Of a DNA stretch of 64,000 nucleotides, positions 1 to 7,965 are shown one piece after another (the first letter of the stretch is position 1; each line of letters starts with the position of its first letter). The translations under genes were made by a program, and so were the position numbers. The DNA is taken from the NCBI RefSeq assembly GCF_003955755.1, contig NZ_CP034465.1, forward strand, positions 372,001 through 436,000, given 5' to 3'. The notes under the pieces were generated by a model that searched no databases, was not told the origin of the DNA, and saw nothing but the letters and a program-made list of their open reading frames with translations. Source of the stretch: Jeotgalibaca ciconiae (GTDB taxonomy: Bacteria > Bacillota > Bacilli > Lactobacillales > Aerococcaceae).

Positions 1-52
1 TAATAATAAACATTTTCGCTTCTAAATCATTAAGCTTTGCTTTTCTTAACAT
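1..52 (-). CDS. 5' end of a GNAT-like acetyltransferase gene (partial)
   Basis: Only the first 17 codons are in the window; the gene runs off the left edge. Read leftward, an ATG at 52 follows an AGGTGG-type ribosome binding site (about 58-64) and opens with MLRKAKLNDLEAKMFII, with no stop before the edge. This resembles the usual N-terminus of GNAT N-acetyltransferases (a first strand followed by a xxxDLEAI helix). A second ATG at 56 gives a frame that stops after a few codons. The family assignment rests on this short piece only and is tentative. Confidence 0.4.
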   Translation of the reverse strand, partial: MLRKAKLNDLEAKMFII

Positions 53-273
53 CCATTCCACCTACCTGATTTTCATAATAATCTTTCTCACTATAAAGGA
101 AAGCAGAAATAAATGTCCATTGTTTTTTTATATTTTTATTCTATTTTAATATTATCCTTCCCAAATAAATCATGAATAAAAGAATTATTTTCTCCAACTG
201 CTGAGGGTTTTTCGATGACTAGCTATTCTTTCAATGGTAGACTATAACCAAAATATGATGCGGAGGAATGGAA

Positions 274-1122
274 ATGTCACTACAAATACCTACTACCACA
301 CTGAATGATGGACTGATTATTCCAAAGATTGGTTTTGGAACGGTAAGCTTTAAGGGAGCTAAAGGTGTCCAAGTCATTTCTAGTGCGCTAAAAAATGGCT
401 ATCGTCTCATCGATTCCGCTTATAACTATGAAAATGAAGCTACTGTAGGAAAAGCAATTGAAAATAGTCCAGTTTCACGAGATGAAATTATTGTCACTTC
501 AAAACTTCCTGGACGTTATCACGAATATGATAAGGCCATTTTCACAATACAAGAATCACTTTATCGGGCAAATTTAGATTATTATGATCTTTATTTGATT
601 CATTGGCCGAACCCCAAACAAGGGAAATTTGTGGAAGCTTGGCAGGCTCTTGTTGATGCTCAAAAATGGGGCCTCCTCCGTTCAATCGGAGTTTCAAACT
701 TCTTGCCGGAACATATTGAAATTCTAGAAAAAGAAACTGGTGTATTGCCAAGTATCAATCAAATTGAACTACATCCTTACTTTAATAATATGGATACATT
801 GAATTGGTGTCTAGAAAAAGGGATTCAAGTTGAATCTTGGAGTCCTGTTGGAAGAAAATTAGCTGGTGACCTATTAACCAATGAACAAATCAATCAAATT
901 GCGAATCGCTACGGGAAATCAATTACACAGATTATCTTACGTTGGCACATCCAACTCGGCTCAATCCCCATTCCACGTTCCTCTTCTTCTGCCCATCAAA
1001 TTGAAAATAGGGATATTTTTGATTTTGAGTTATCAGAGGATGATATGGCTGTCCTTCATTCCTTAACAAAAGATGATGGAAGGATTGCTAATCAAGATCC
1101 AGCGGAATATGAGGAATTTTAA
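274..1122 (+). CDS. Aldo/keto reductase
   Basis: A cytoplasmic NAD(P)H-dependent oxidoreductase of the aldo/keto reductase superfamily, likely reducing small aldehydes or ketones. The protein has the family size (282 aa) and the catalytic tetrad, numbered from an ATG at 268: Asp49 and Tyr54 in DSAYNYENE, Lys79 in TSKLPG and His112 in LIHWPNP. The LRSIGVSNF strand and the IPIPRSSSS cofactor-phosphate loop are also clear. The ATG at 274 is preferred because GGAGG at 262-266 sits 7 bases upstream of it, while the ATG at 268 nearly touches it. It appears monocistronic and ends at a strong hairpin. The substrate cannot be told from sequence. Confidence 0.9.
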   Translation: MSLQIPTTTLNDGLIIPKIGFGTVSFKGAKGVQVISSALKNGYRLIDSAYNYENEATVGKAIENSPVSRDEIIVTSKLPGRYHEYDKAIFTIQESLYRANLDYYDLYLIHWPNPKQGKFVEAWQALVDAQKWGLLRSIGVSNFLPEHIEILEKETGVLPSINQIELHPYFNNMDTLNWCLEKGIQVESWSPVGRKLAGDLLTNEQINQIANRYGKSITQIILRWHIQLGSIPIPRSSSSAHQIENRDIFDFELSEDDMAVLHSLTKDDGRIANQDPAEYEEF

Positions 1123-1156
1123 GATAGAAAGATGGGCACCACAATGCTTTATAGAT

Positions 1157-1194
1157 AAAAACGAGTTAGGACATTTTTACCCTAACTCGTTTTT
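1157..1194. terminator. Rho-independent terminator, bidirectional
   Basis: A perfect 14-bp stem (AAAAACGAGTTAGG and its complement, 1157-1170 with 1181-1194) with a 10-base loop follows the aldo/keto reductase. The A-run on one side and T-run on the other allow it to work in both directions, so it may also end yqeY transcription. Confidence 0.85.
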
Positions 1195-1290
1195 GTTATT
1201 TTGGCTCTATCATTTATCGTGTTGGTGCCTCAAAAGAAATTTCAAAATGATACTTTTACAATTCTGCCAACACTAAAAAACAGAGAGCCA

Positions 1291-1722
1291 TTATTTTCCA
1301 AGTAATTCTCTGACAACTTGTGAGATGACTTTTTTGTCTGCTTTACCATCTAGTTCACTCATTGAAATTTTCATAGCATCTTTCATTGCCATTTCTGAAA
1401 TACCTTTTTCAGATAAATAGGTATGAATTTCTTCTTTTGTCATCATCTGTGGTAAGTATGCGCTAATGATTTTCAGCTTTTCTTGATTCTCTTCAATCAA
1501 ATCAGCGCGTTTCGCTTCTTCAGCAAAGCTAATTGCTTCTTCCGTTTGTTTTTGCTCTTTTAGTAAATAATTGATTTCTTCCGTTTCATCCATGTCACGT
1601 CCATTATCAATCTTATAAGCATCAAAATGTGATTTGATAATTCGTAAAACATCAATTTTCAAAGTTTCTTTGTTTTTTCGAGCTTGGATAAAATCTTTGT
1701 TAATTTGTTCTTTCATTGTCAT
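1291..1722 (-). CDS. yqeY: GatB/YqeY domain protein
   Basis: A 143-aa protein of the YqeY family, which shares its fold with the tail domain of the GatB subunit of the tRNA-dependent amidotransferase; the exact role is unknown. The family pattern is clear: an N-terminal helical half (KEQINKDFIQARKNKETLKIDVLRII) with the LKEQKQTEEAISFA segment, then the C-terminal LPQMMTKEEI and MSELDGKADKKVISQVVRELL segments. An AAAGGGGTG ribosome binding site precedes the ATG. It lies 34 bases downstream of gluconokinase on the same strand and may be co-transcribed with it. Elsewhere yqeY often follows rpsU; that gene is not here. Confidence 0.85.
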   Translation of the reverse strand: MTMKEQINKDFIQARKNKETLKIDVLRIIKSHFDAYKIDNGRDMDETEEINYLLKEQKQTEEAISFAEEAKRADLIEENQEKLKIISAYLPQMMTKEEIHTYLSEKGISEMAMKDAMKISMSELDGKADKKVISQVVRELLGK

Positions 1723-1756
1723 TATTTACACCCCTTTCTCTTATTTTACCATGTTA

Positions 1757-3235
1757 TTAGGAATTGGCAGAAAAATTAGCTTCCATTTTTTGTTGTTCGA
1801 TATGCAAAGAATAAAGTTTTTGACTATACCAATAGTATTTTTTCATTAGCCTTTGATAGGCAGCTTTATTTTCTGCGTTCGGTTCTACTTTATTCGATTG
1901 GTTGATTTTACGCTCAGAACCAGCAACTAGTAAAACAGCTCCTAAGCAGCTGCTTTCAGCATCCTCCGGAATAATAAATGTTTTTCCAAAAATATCCACT
2001 GCAAGTTGTGTCCAATCTTTTGATTGTAGAAATCCACCTGAAGCAAGAATCCGTGGACTTTCTCCTGCGATGCTCTCTATTAAAAACAAGACTTCTGCTA
2101 AATTGAAAAGAACTCCTTCTATCGTTGCACGAACTATATCTGCTTTCTTATGGTAAATTCCTAATCCCTGGTAACTCCCCAGCATTTTCCCATCCCAAAA
2201 AGGCGCTCTTTCCCCATTTAAATAGGGGAAAAATAATAATCCATTCGAACCAGCTTTTGTTTCACGGATTATTTGAGGCAACTCAGAAAACAAACGATTT
2301 TCTTCCATAAATAATAGTGAATTTAACCACTGAATGACATTTCCACCATTATTTACTGCTCCGCCAATTACCCACTTTCCTTCCGACAAATAATAACAAA
2401 AAGTTCTTCCATCTCTATCTAATAGCGGTTTATCTACTGTCATCCGAATTGCACCGCTTGTTCCGATAGTAAGTGCTGCATCTCCTTGGTTGACTGCCCC
2501 ACTTCCCAAGTTCGCTAAACAACCATCACTTGCACCCACAATTAATTTCGTTTCTTCCGTTAGTCCAAATGACTCAGCAGTCTCTTTATCTTTAAAAGAA
2601 AAATCAGCTGTTACGGATACTGGTTTGGATAATTGGTTCTTGTGAAGCGATAGAAATTGCAATATTTCTTTATCCCATGTTAAATTTTCTAAATCAAACA
2701 GCCCAGTCGCAGATGCAATGGAATAATCCACTACATAAGTCTCGCATATTCGCCAAAACAAATATTCTTTTATTCCGATAAATTTATAAGTATCTGCCAG
2801 TAAGTTCGTTTCTTGTTTCATCCATAATAATTTAGCAAACGGGCTCATTGAATGAATGGGCGTACCTGTTTTTTGATAAAACTCTCGCCAGTTTTCTTCT
2901 TTTTTAAAATTTTCTATATGATTAACGGCACGATTATCCGACCAAAGAATACAATTTGTAAGCGGACTTCCGTCTTTACTGACGGCGATTATACTATGCA
3001 TCGCACTGGAAAACATTAATTCCGAAATTTTCACGCGCGGTTTTTTTGAAACAATTTCTAAAATTGCTTGTTGAAATGCTTGAAAAATATCTTTTGGATC
3101 TTGTTCTGCTCTCCCCGGTTCAGGGTAACACGTTTTATACGAAGCGCTTGCTGCATCAACAACTCGTACTTGGTCATCATACAACACCGCTTTCAAGCTA
3201 GTTGTGCCAATATCCACGCCAATTCTATAACTCAT
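1757..3235 (-). CDS. gntK: Gluconokinase (FGGY family)
   Basis: Phosphorylates D-gluconate to 6-phosphogluconate in the cytoplasm, feeding the pentose phosphate pathway. The 492-aa protein has the FGGY layout: N-terminal GVDIGTTSLKAV phosphate loop, a central ASDGCLANLGSGA segment, TIGTSGA adenosine loop and the C-terminal ASGGF motif. Features closer to gluconokinases than to xylulokinases or glycerol kinases are SSAMHSI, ILWSDNRA and TGTPIHSMSPFAKLLW. The ATG at 3235 is chosen because GAGGG lies 6 bases before it; the in-frame ATG at 3241 directly abuts that site. No gluconate permease or 6-phosphogluconate dehydrogenase gene is adjacent, so the physiological context is unclear. Confidence 0.85.
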   Translation of the reverse strand: MSYRIGVDIGTTSLKAVLYDDQVRVVDAASASYKTCYPEPGRAEQDPKDIFQAFQQAILEIVSKKPRVKISELMFSSAMHSIIAVSKDGSPLTNCILWSDNRAVNHIENFKKEENWREFYQKTGTPIHSMSPFAKLLWMKQETNLLADTYKFIGIKEYLFWRICETYVVDYSIASATGLFDLENLTWDKEILQFLSLHKNQLSKPVSVTADFSFKDKETAESFGLTEETKLIVGASDGCLANLGSGAVNQGDAALTIGTSGAIRMTVDKPLLDRDGRTFCYYLSEGKWVIGGAVNNGGNVIQWLNSLLFMEENRLFSELPQIIRETKAGSNGLLFFPYLNGERAPFWDGKMLGSYQGLGIYHKKADIVRATIEGVLFNLAEVLFLIESIAGESPRILASGGFLQSKDWTQLAVDIFGKTFIIPEDAESSCLGAVLLVAGSERKINQSNKVEPNAENKAAYQRLMKKYYWYSQKLYSLHIEQQKMEANFSANS

Positions 3236-3472
3236 CTGCATCCCTCACTATATAAGTAAATCCCACTGTTTTTATACTTATATTGTACCGTATCGTTGAA
3301 TCCTTATGTAGAAAAAATCATAGAATGGTTGTCTAGTATTTTTTTAGTAGTGCAATGTATCCATCATAATACCGATTTTCATGTTTTCAATATCCTTTTT
3401 TGATAATAAATGTTTTCTCTTTTCACTATATTTCCATTACAATAACAATAAATCGTTTTAGGAGGAAAAAGA

Positions 3473-4432
3473 ATGCACAAGAATAAATTAGTTGTCGTTG
3501 GTGCAGGCCATGTTGGCTCACAAGTGATTACAAGCTGTAACTATTTAAATCTTTTTTCAGAAATAACAATTATTGATAAAGAAGAAACCGTCGCGCGAGG
3601 AGAGGCTTTGGATCATCGTCATGCCCTTCCAGCTTTTTATCGTGGAAATACTTCCATTACAAAAGGATCTTATGAAGATTGCGCTGATGCAGATATTATC
3701 GTCATTGCTGTTGCTGTGGATGAATTATTGACGGAAGATGGAAAGATGCCTCCAAGGTCTGCCTGGGGTAAACAAAATGCAAAACAAATTCGAGAAGTAA
3801 TGGCTGGAATTACTCGTTATACAAACGATGCTATTGTTATCATTATTACGAATCCTGTAGATTCAATTACTTATATTGCAGAAAATGAATATCATTATCC
3901 TAAAGGAAAGATTTTCGGAACAGGAACAGCTTTGGATACATTCCGTTTAAGAAAAATAATTGCAGATAACTACAAATTGGACAGCCGCCTTGTGAGCGGT
4001 TTTGTAATAGGCGAACATGGAACAACTGCCTTTCCACTTTTTTCTACTGTCAATATTGCCGGCATTCCTTTTAGTCAGGCTGACGAAATCCTCTCAGTAG
4101 AAAACCGTTTGTCCACTGATTTCTTAACTAAAGAAGTTGTCCAAACAGCGAACGACGTTTTCGTTTGGAAAGGATGGACAAACACCGCAATTGCTGAAGT
4201 CACAGCTTCAATCGTTCAATCAATCGCATTGGACGAAAAAATGGTTTATCCCGTCACTGCGACAATCGATGGATTATATGGCTATAACGGCGAAGTCGCC
4301 TTCAGCACTCCTTCGGTCATTGGCAGCAAAGGGCTAGAACAGCAAATTGAACTCCCGTTAACTAAAGATGAGAGAAAATTGCTTGAGACATCTGTTTCCG
4401 ATATAACGCTGGCCATTCAAGCATATCAGTAA
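3473..4432 (+). CDS. Lactate/malate dehydrogenase family, L-2-hydroxyacid dehydrogenase
   Basis: A 319-aa NAD-dependent dehydrogenase interconverting a 2-oxo acid and an L-2-hydroxy acid. The Rossmann GAGHVG motif (residues 10-15), Asn127 in ITNPVD, the Asp155/Arg158 pair in DTFRLR and the catalytic His182 in GEHG are all present. The substrate loop near residues 88-100 (EDGKMPPRSAWGK) differs from the KPGETR-type loop of ordinary L-lactate dehydrogenases and the second Arg-rich loop of malate dehydrogenases. This favours an L-2-hydroxyisocaproate dehydrogenase-like enzyme acting on branched-chain 2-oxo acids, but the specificity is inferred. GGAGGA lies just upstream. It is divergent from gluconokinase and monocistronic. 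Confidence 0.8.
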   Translation: MHKNKLVVVGAGHVGSQVITSCNYLNLFSEITIIDKEETVARGEALDHRHALPAFYRGNTSITKGSYEDCADADIIVIAVAVDELLTEDGKMPPRSAWGKQNAKQIREVMAGITRYTNDAIVIIITNPVDSITYIAENEYHYPKGKIFGTGTALDTFRLRKIIADNYKLDSRLVSGFVIGEHGTTAFPLFSTVNIAGIPFSQADEILSVENRLSTDFLTKEVVQTANDVFVWKGWTNTAIAEVTASIVQSIALDEKMVYPVTATIDGLYGYNGEVAFSTPSVIGSKGLEQQIELPLTKDERKLLETSVSDITLAIQAYQ

Positions 4433-4463
4433 CAAGACAACTTTTAACACCTACTCTACAAAG

Positions 4464-4497
4464 AAAAGAAGTTATCTTTTGAGACAAACTTCTTTTT
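4464..4497 (+). terminator. Rho-independent terminator
   Basis: AAAAGAAGTT (4464-4473) pairs with AACTTCTTTT (4487-4496), and the right arm runs into a T-stretch, ending the dehydrogenase transcript just before the ohrR promoter. Confidence 0.7.
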
Positions 4498-4500
4498 TAT

Positions 4501-4539
4501 TTGACATCTTTTTTATTTGGTGTACAATTAAATTGTGCA
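4501..4539 (+). promoter_or_regulatory. ohrR-ohr promoter with overlapping OhrR operator
   Basis: A -35 box TTGACA (4501-4506) is followed after 16 bases by a -10 box TACAAT (4523-4528). A near-perfect palindrome, TGTACAATT-A-AATTGTGCA (4521-4539, one mismatch), covers the -10 box. Its TACAATT/AATTGT core is the known type of OhrR operator in Bacillus. OhrR bound here would block RNA polymerase, giving autoregulation and peroxide-inducible expression of both genes. Confidence 0.8.
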
Positions 4540-4561
4540 CAACTGATTTAGGAGGGAACAA

Positions 4562-5005
4562 ATGAAAGGAAACCAATTTAAGCTAGATCAACAGTTATGT
4601 TTTTCAGCTTATAATTTATCAAAGCAATTTACTAAATTTTATCGGCCGGTACTAGATCCATATTCTTTATCCTATCCGCAATATATTGCACTTCTAGCAC
4701 TTTGGGAGAAAGACCATATCAGCATCCAAGAACTAGGAAATAAACTAGGACTAGACAGTGGTACGCTCACTCCTATGTTAAAAAGAATGGAATCAGCTGG
4801 ATATATCACCAGAGTTCGTAATCCGGAAGACGAACGAAAAGTGATGATAAATTTAACCAATCATGCCAATGAAATAAAAGACGAATTGCTTAGAAAAGTT
4901 TCTTCTTGTTTGGATCTTTTAAATTTTGATGAAACTGGGTATTTTAGTCTATTGGAAAAATTGTCTGAAATTAATGAAACTATAGGAGGAATAAATAATG
5001 ACTGA
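4562..5005 (+). CDS. ohrR: MarR-family organic peroxide sensor/repressor OhrR
   Basis: A 147-aa winged-helix repressor that senses organic hydroperoxides through a reactive cysteine and represses ohr. Cys13 in LDQQLCF matches the sensing Cys15 of Bacillus subtilis OhrR, and Tyr27 and Tyr38 match its Tyr29 and Tyr40 with the same offset of two, which strongly supports OhrR over a generic MarR protein. The DNA-recognition region LGLDSGTLTPMLKRMESAGYI and the wing NPEDERKV are intact. One further cysteine near residue 117 (SSCLD) could make this a two-Cys type. GGAGGG precedes the start. The gene overlaps ohr by 8 bases. Confidence 0.92.
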   Translation: MKGNQFKLDQQLCFSAYNLSKQFTKFYRPVLDPYSLSYPQYIALLALWEKDHISIQELGNKLGLDSGTLTPMLKRMESAGYITRVRNPEDERKVMINLTNHANEIKDELLRKVSSCLDLLNFDETGYFSLLEKLSEINETIGGINND

Positions 5006-5426
5006 ATCAAAAGCTTTATATACAACAACAGCAATCAACACTGGTGGCCGTGATGGAGAAAGCCATTTAAAAGATGGAAGTTATTCTGTTAAAATTACTA
5101 CTCCCAAAAAATTAGGTGGTTCTGATGAAGGACAAAATCCTGAACAATTATTCGCTTTAGGATACAGCGCATGCTATAACGGTGCACTTGAACTGAAAAT
5201 GAAAGAATCAGATGTTTCTGGTAAAACTCGTGTTACCGCAGACGTTACATTGAATTCAGACCCAACAGACAATGGTTTTAAAATTTCTGTCGTATTGACA
5301 GTAGCAGTAGAGGGACAATCATTGGAAACTGCAAAGGAATTAGCAGATAAAGCCCATGCTTTCTGCCCTTACTCAAAAGCAACTCGTGATAATATCGTTG
5401 TTGATATTGAAGTAGAAGAATATTAA
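4998..5426 (+). CDS. ohr: Organic hydroperoxide resistance protein Ohr
   Basis: A 142-aa OsmC-superfamily thiol peroxidase that reduces organic and lipid hydroperoxides, usually with lipoamide as reductant. The two active cysteines are Cys59 in GYSACYNGAL and Cys123 in AHAFCPYSKATR, and the activating arginine is Arg18 in GGRDG. The start codon overlaps the end of ohrR (ATGACTGA shared) and the GGAGGA inside the ohrR tail serves as ribosome binding site, so translation is coupled. Confidence 0.95.
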   Translation: MTESKALYTTTAINTGGRDGESHLKDGSYSVKITTPKKLGGSDEGQNPEQLFALGYSACYNGALELKMKESDVSGKTRVTADVTLNSDPTDNGFKISVVLTVAVEGQSLETAKELADKAHAFCPYSKATRDNIVVDIEVEEY

Positions 5427-5435
5427 TAACAATAA

Positions 5436-5477
5436 AAAAAACTTCTGACCAGAATCATTTCCGGTCAGAAGTTTTTT
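5436..5477. terminator. Bidirectional rho-independent terminator
   Basis: A perfect 15-bp stem (AAAAAACTTCTGACC, 5436-5450, with its complement 5463-5477) lies between the convergent ohr gene and phosphonate-type permease. It overlaps the last bases of the permease stop codon and serves both transcripts. Confidence 0.9.
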
Positions 5478-6291
5478 ATCCTTTTACAAGACGGTCTCGA
5501 ATTTTATTTGAGAAAAATTCTATAATTAATACTAAGATCACAAGCCCAATCAAGATTGATCCCACTTCATTCCATCGATAGGAGTTCATTGCGAAGATTA
5601 ATGGTGCTCCGATCCCCCCTGCTCCTACCAAACCTAATACAGAAGCATCCCGCAGATTCATGTCAAAGCGATAAATCACAATCGACAAGAAGTAAGAAAA
5701 TAATTGCGGTAAAATTCCATAATAAATTTGTTCAAACTTTGTTAATCCCATTGACGTCATTGATTCCAAAATATCAGTATCTAAATTTTCAATAGCATCG
5801 ATATACAATTTGGTAACCATGCCAATTGAAATAAAAGACATCGTTAAAACACCTGTAAATGGGCCTGGACCAGAAACTCGTATGAACATCAATCCATAGA
5901 CAAGGGATGGAATTGTTCGGACTGCCATTGTTAATAAGCGCCCTACGTATGCGACTGGTTTTGGCATTAATTTATAAGAAGATAAAAAGGCAAATGGTAT
6001 TGCCAAAACAGCCCCAACAATTGTACCTAAAAAAGCGATACAAATTGTTTCAAACAAGAGATACAAGACTCCTGAATTCGAAAAATTAAATAAAAATTCT
6101 AAATCTGGGTGCAAGATACCATTTATAATACTTTGAGCAACTTGTAAACTTGATTCTTCTATTCCGTTAAAATTAACGGACGTTGCAGACCAGAAAATCA
6201 AGAACAAAACAATTACAAATAAACTTATCTTATAGAAACGATTACTTGGTTCTAAAGCGAACTGTTCTTCAACTCTTTGTGATTGATTCAC
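5476..6291 (-). CDS. phnE: Phosphonate-type ABC transporter permease (second PhnE)
   Basis: Inner-membrane permease of a PhnDCEE importer for phosphonates, phosphite or related oxyanions. The 271-aa protein has an N-terminal membrane segment (about 24-42) and a standard BPD_transp_1 core, with the GAGGIGAPL motif in the EAA-like C-terminal region typical of PhnE. A GTG start is used, preceded by AGGAGG eight bases upstream. It is the last gene of the four-gene operon and 12 bases after the first permease. The two permeases are clearly paralogous and would form a heterodimer. Confidence 0.88.
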   Translation of the reverse strand: MNQSQRVEEQFALEPSNRFYKISLFVIVLFLIFWSATSVNFNGIEESSLQVAQSIINGILHPDLEFLFNFSNSGVLYLLFETICIAFLGTIVGAVLAIPFAFLSSYKLMPKPVAYVGRLLTMAVRTIPSLVYGLMFIRVSGPGPFTGVLTMSFISIGMVTKLYIDAIENLDTDILESMTSMGLTKFEQIYYGILPQLFSYFLSIVIYRFDMNLRDASVLGLVGAGGIGAPLIFAMNSYRWNEVGSILIGLVILVLIIEFFSNKIRDRLVKG

Positions 6292-6303
6292 CTGATGTTC
6301 CTC

Positions 6304-7125
6304 CTAATTTAATTTTTTACGGAAGTATTCACTGATGGTTTCAATGATATACACCGTAACAAGCAATGCAATGAGAATCATTCCGACGCTTGGGTAATCT
6401 CTCCAACCAAGCTTTTCGTTCAGACTCATTCCAATCCCACCAGCACCAACGTATCCAAGAATCGATGCATAACGAACATTCCCTTCAAAGTTAAATAAAC
6501 TGGTAGATAAATAGGAAGGTAATACTTCAGGAAGAACAGCATAACGGAAAGCATAGAACTTCGTAAAACCAATTGATTCCATCGCTTCAAAAGCACCCAT
6601 GTCAACTGATTCGATTTGCTCGTAGAGTAGTTTTCCTACATAGGATAAAGAAAATAAGAAAATAGCCACCGTGCCGGCCATCGTTCCAAGGCCAAAAATG
6701 TAAGTTGCAACAAGGGCAGATACGAGCGTCGGCAATGTTCTGAGGACGCTTAGCAAGAATTTAAAAATAGAAGTAAGAATATAATTATTCATAATATTCT
6801 GTGATGCCAAAATGGCAACAGGTAAAGCAACAATCGCTCCTAAAGCAGATCCAAATAAAGACATTTTAATCGTATCAAATAGTGGCTTCCAAATATTACT
6901 TAAATAATGCCAGTTTGGCGGGAACATATCATTTAGAATGACCCAAAACTGATTCCCGCGTTTCATTAAGGTAGTGAAATTAAAACCAGTTATTTGAATC
7001 GAGTAATAACTGAAAATAAGAATCAATAGGAGGACAAGCGGCGTTACTGAACGCGGTTTCGCTATTTTTTTACCATTTGCTAATTCTAATTCTTTTGGTG
7101 GAAATATTTTATTGAACAGCTGCAT
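6304..7125 (-). CDS. phnE: Phosphonate-type ABC transporter permease (first PhnE)
   Basis: A 273-aa PhnE-family permease with a membrane segment near residues 30-50, a GSALGAIVALPVAI loop and the conserved GYVGAGGIGMSL signature. The ATG at 7125 is preferred: GGGAG lies 8 bases before it, whereas the GTG at 7134 overlaps that site. The gene overlaps the end of phnC by 17 bases, which indicates translational coupling. It would pair with the second permease to form the channel of the importer. Confidence 0.88.
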   Translation of the reverse strand: MQLFNKIFPPKELELANGKKIAKPRSVTPLVLLLILIFSYYSIQITGFNFTTLMKRGNQFWVILNDMFPPNWHYLSNIWKPLFDTIKMSLFGSALGAIVALPVAILASQNIMNNYILTSIFKFLLSVLRTLPTLVSALVATYIFGLGTMAGTVAIFLFSLSYVGKLLYEQIESVDMGAFEAMESIGFTKFYAFRYAVLPEVLPSYLSTSLFNFEGNVRYASILGYVGAGGIGMSLNEKLGWRDYPSVGMILIALLVTVYIIETISEYFRKKLN

Positions 7126-7891
7126 GACTTTCACTCCCTACTTCAGCAGAACTAGAAGGATTATCATAAATACGATCTAAAATATCTTGGGTAATGTCAG
7201 ATGATTTACCATCATAAACAATTTTTCCTTTATTGATTCCGATTACACGATCACAGTATTCCAAAGCAAGGTCAACATCGTGGATATTAATTAAAATGGT
7301 AATTTTATTTTTTTGATTGATATCTTTAAAATCCCTCATAACTTGTTTGGAGGTAACAGGGTCTAATGAAGCGACCGGCTCATCTGCCAAAATAATTTGC
7401 GGATTTTGTGCTAATGCCCGTGCCAAAGCAACACGCTGTTGCTGTCCTCCTGAAAGCTGGTCTACTCTTGTATAAGCTTTATCAAGTATATGAACATTAT
7501 CAAGCGCTTCTAGAGCTTGAATTTTATTCTCATTTGGAAATATCCCCAAAAATTTACGCCAATCCGGCAGGTCAGGTACAAAAGCGGTTAGAACATTGCG
7601 AATCACACTGATTCTCTTAACAAGATTAAATGACTGGAAAATCATACCGATATTTCTTCTAAAAGAACGAACTTCTTTGCCTTTTAATTTAGAAATATCA
7701 ATACCATTAACGGTAAGTTTTCCCGCTTCAATATCATGCATTTTATTAATACAACGAATAAAAGTGGATTTCCCAGATCCTGATAAGCCGATAATCGCTA
7801 CAAATTCACCTTGTTCGATCTTAACCGAAACATCTGTCAATGCTTTCATGCCATTTGGATATATTTTACTGACCTTATCAAATTCAATCAT
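7109..7891 (-). CDS. phnC: Phosphonate-type ABC transporter ATP-binding protein PhnC
   Basis: Cytoplasmic ATPase that powers the PhnDCEE importer. Walker A is GLSGSGKST (residues 35-43), the signature [10 protein letters not shown], Walker B IILADEP with the DPVTS D-loop, and the switch histidine in NIHDVDLA. Length (260 aa) is normal for PhnC. GGAGG precedes the ATG. It follows phnD after a hairpin that could lower its expression relative to the binding protein. Confidence 0.9.
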   Translation of the reverse strand: MIEFDKVSKIYPNGMKALTDVSVKIEQGEFVAIIGLSGSGKSTFIRCINKMHDIEAGKLTVNGIDISKLKGKEVRSFRRNIGMIFQSFNLVKRISVIRNVLTAFVPDLPDWRKFLGIFPNENKIQALEALDNVHILDKAYTRVDQLSGGQQQRVALARALAQNPQIILADEPVASLDPVTSKQVMRDFKDINQKNKITILINIHDVDLALEYCDRVIGINKGKIVYDGKSSDITQDILDRIYDNPSSSAEVGSESHAAVQ

Positions 7892-7918
7892 TTCATTTCC
7901 TCCATATATTTCTAACAG

Positions 7919-7952
7919 GAGAAAAGGGACCGAAAACCACCGGTCCCTTCTC
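7919..7952 (-). terminator. Intercistronic hairpin between phnD and phnC
   Basis: GAGAAAAGGGACCG (7919-7932) pairs with CGGTCCCTTCTC (7941-7952). Read on the minus strand it ends in TTTTCTC, a weak terminator or an RNA-stabilising structure directly after phnD. It would leave more mRNA for the binding protein than for the ATPase and permeases. Confidence 0.6.
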
Positions 7953-7965
7953 TTAACTATTTATC

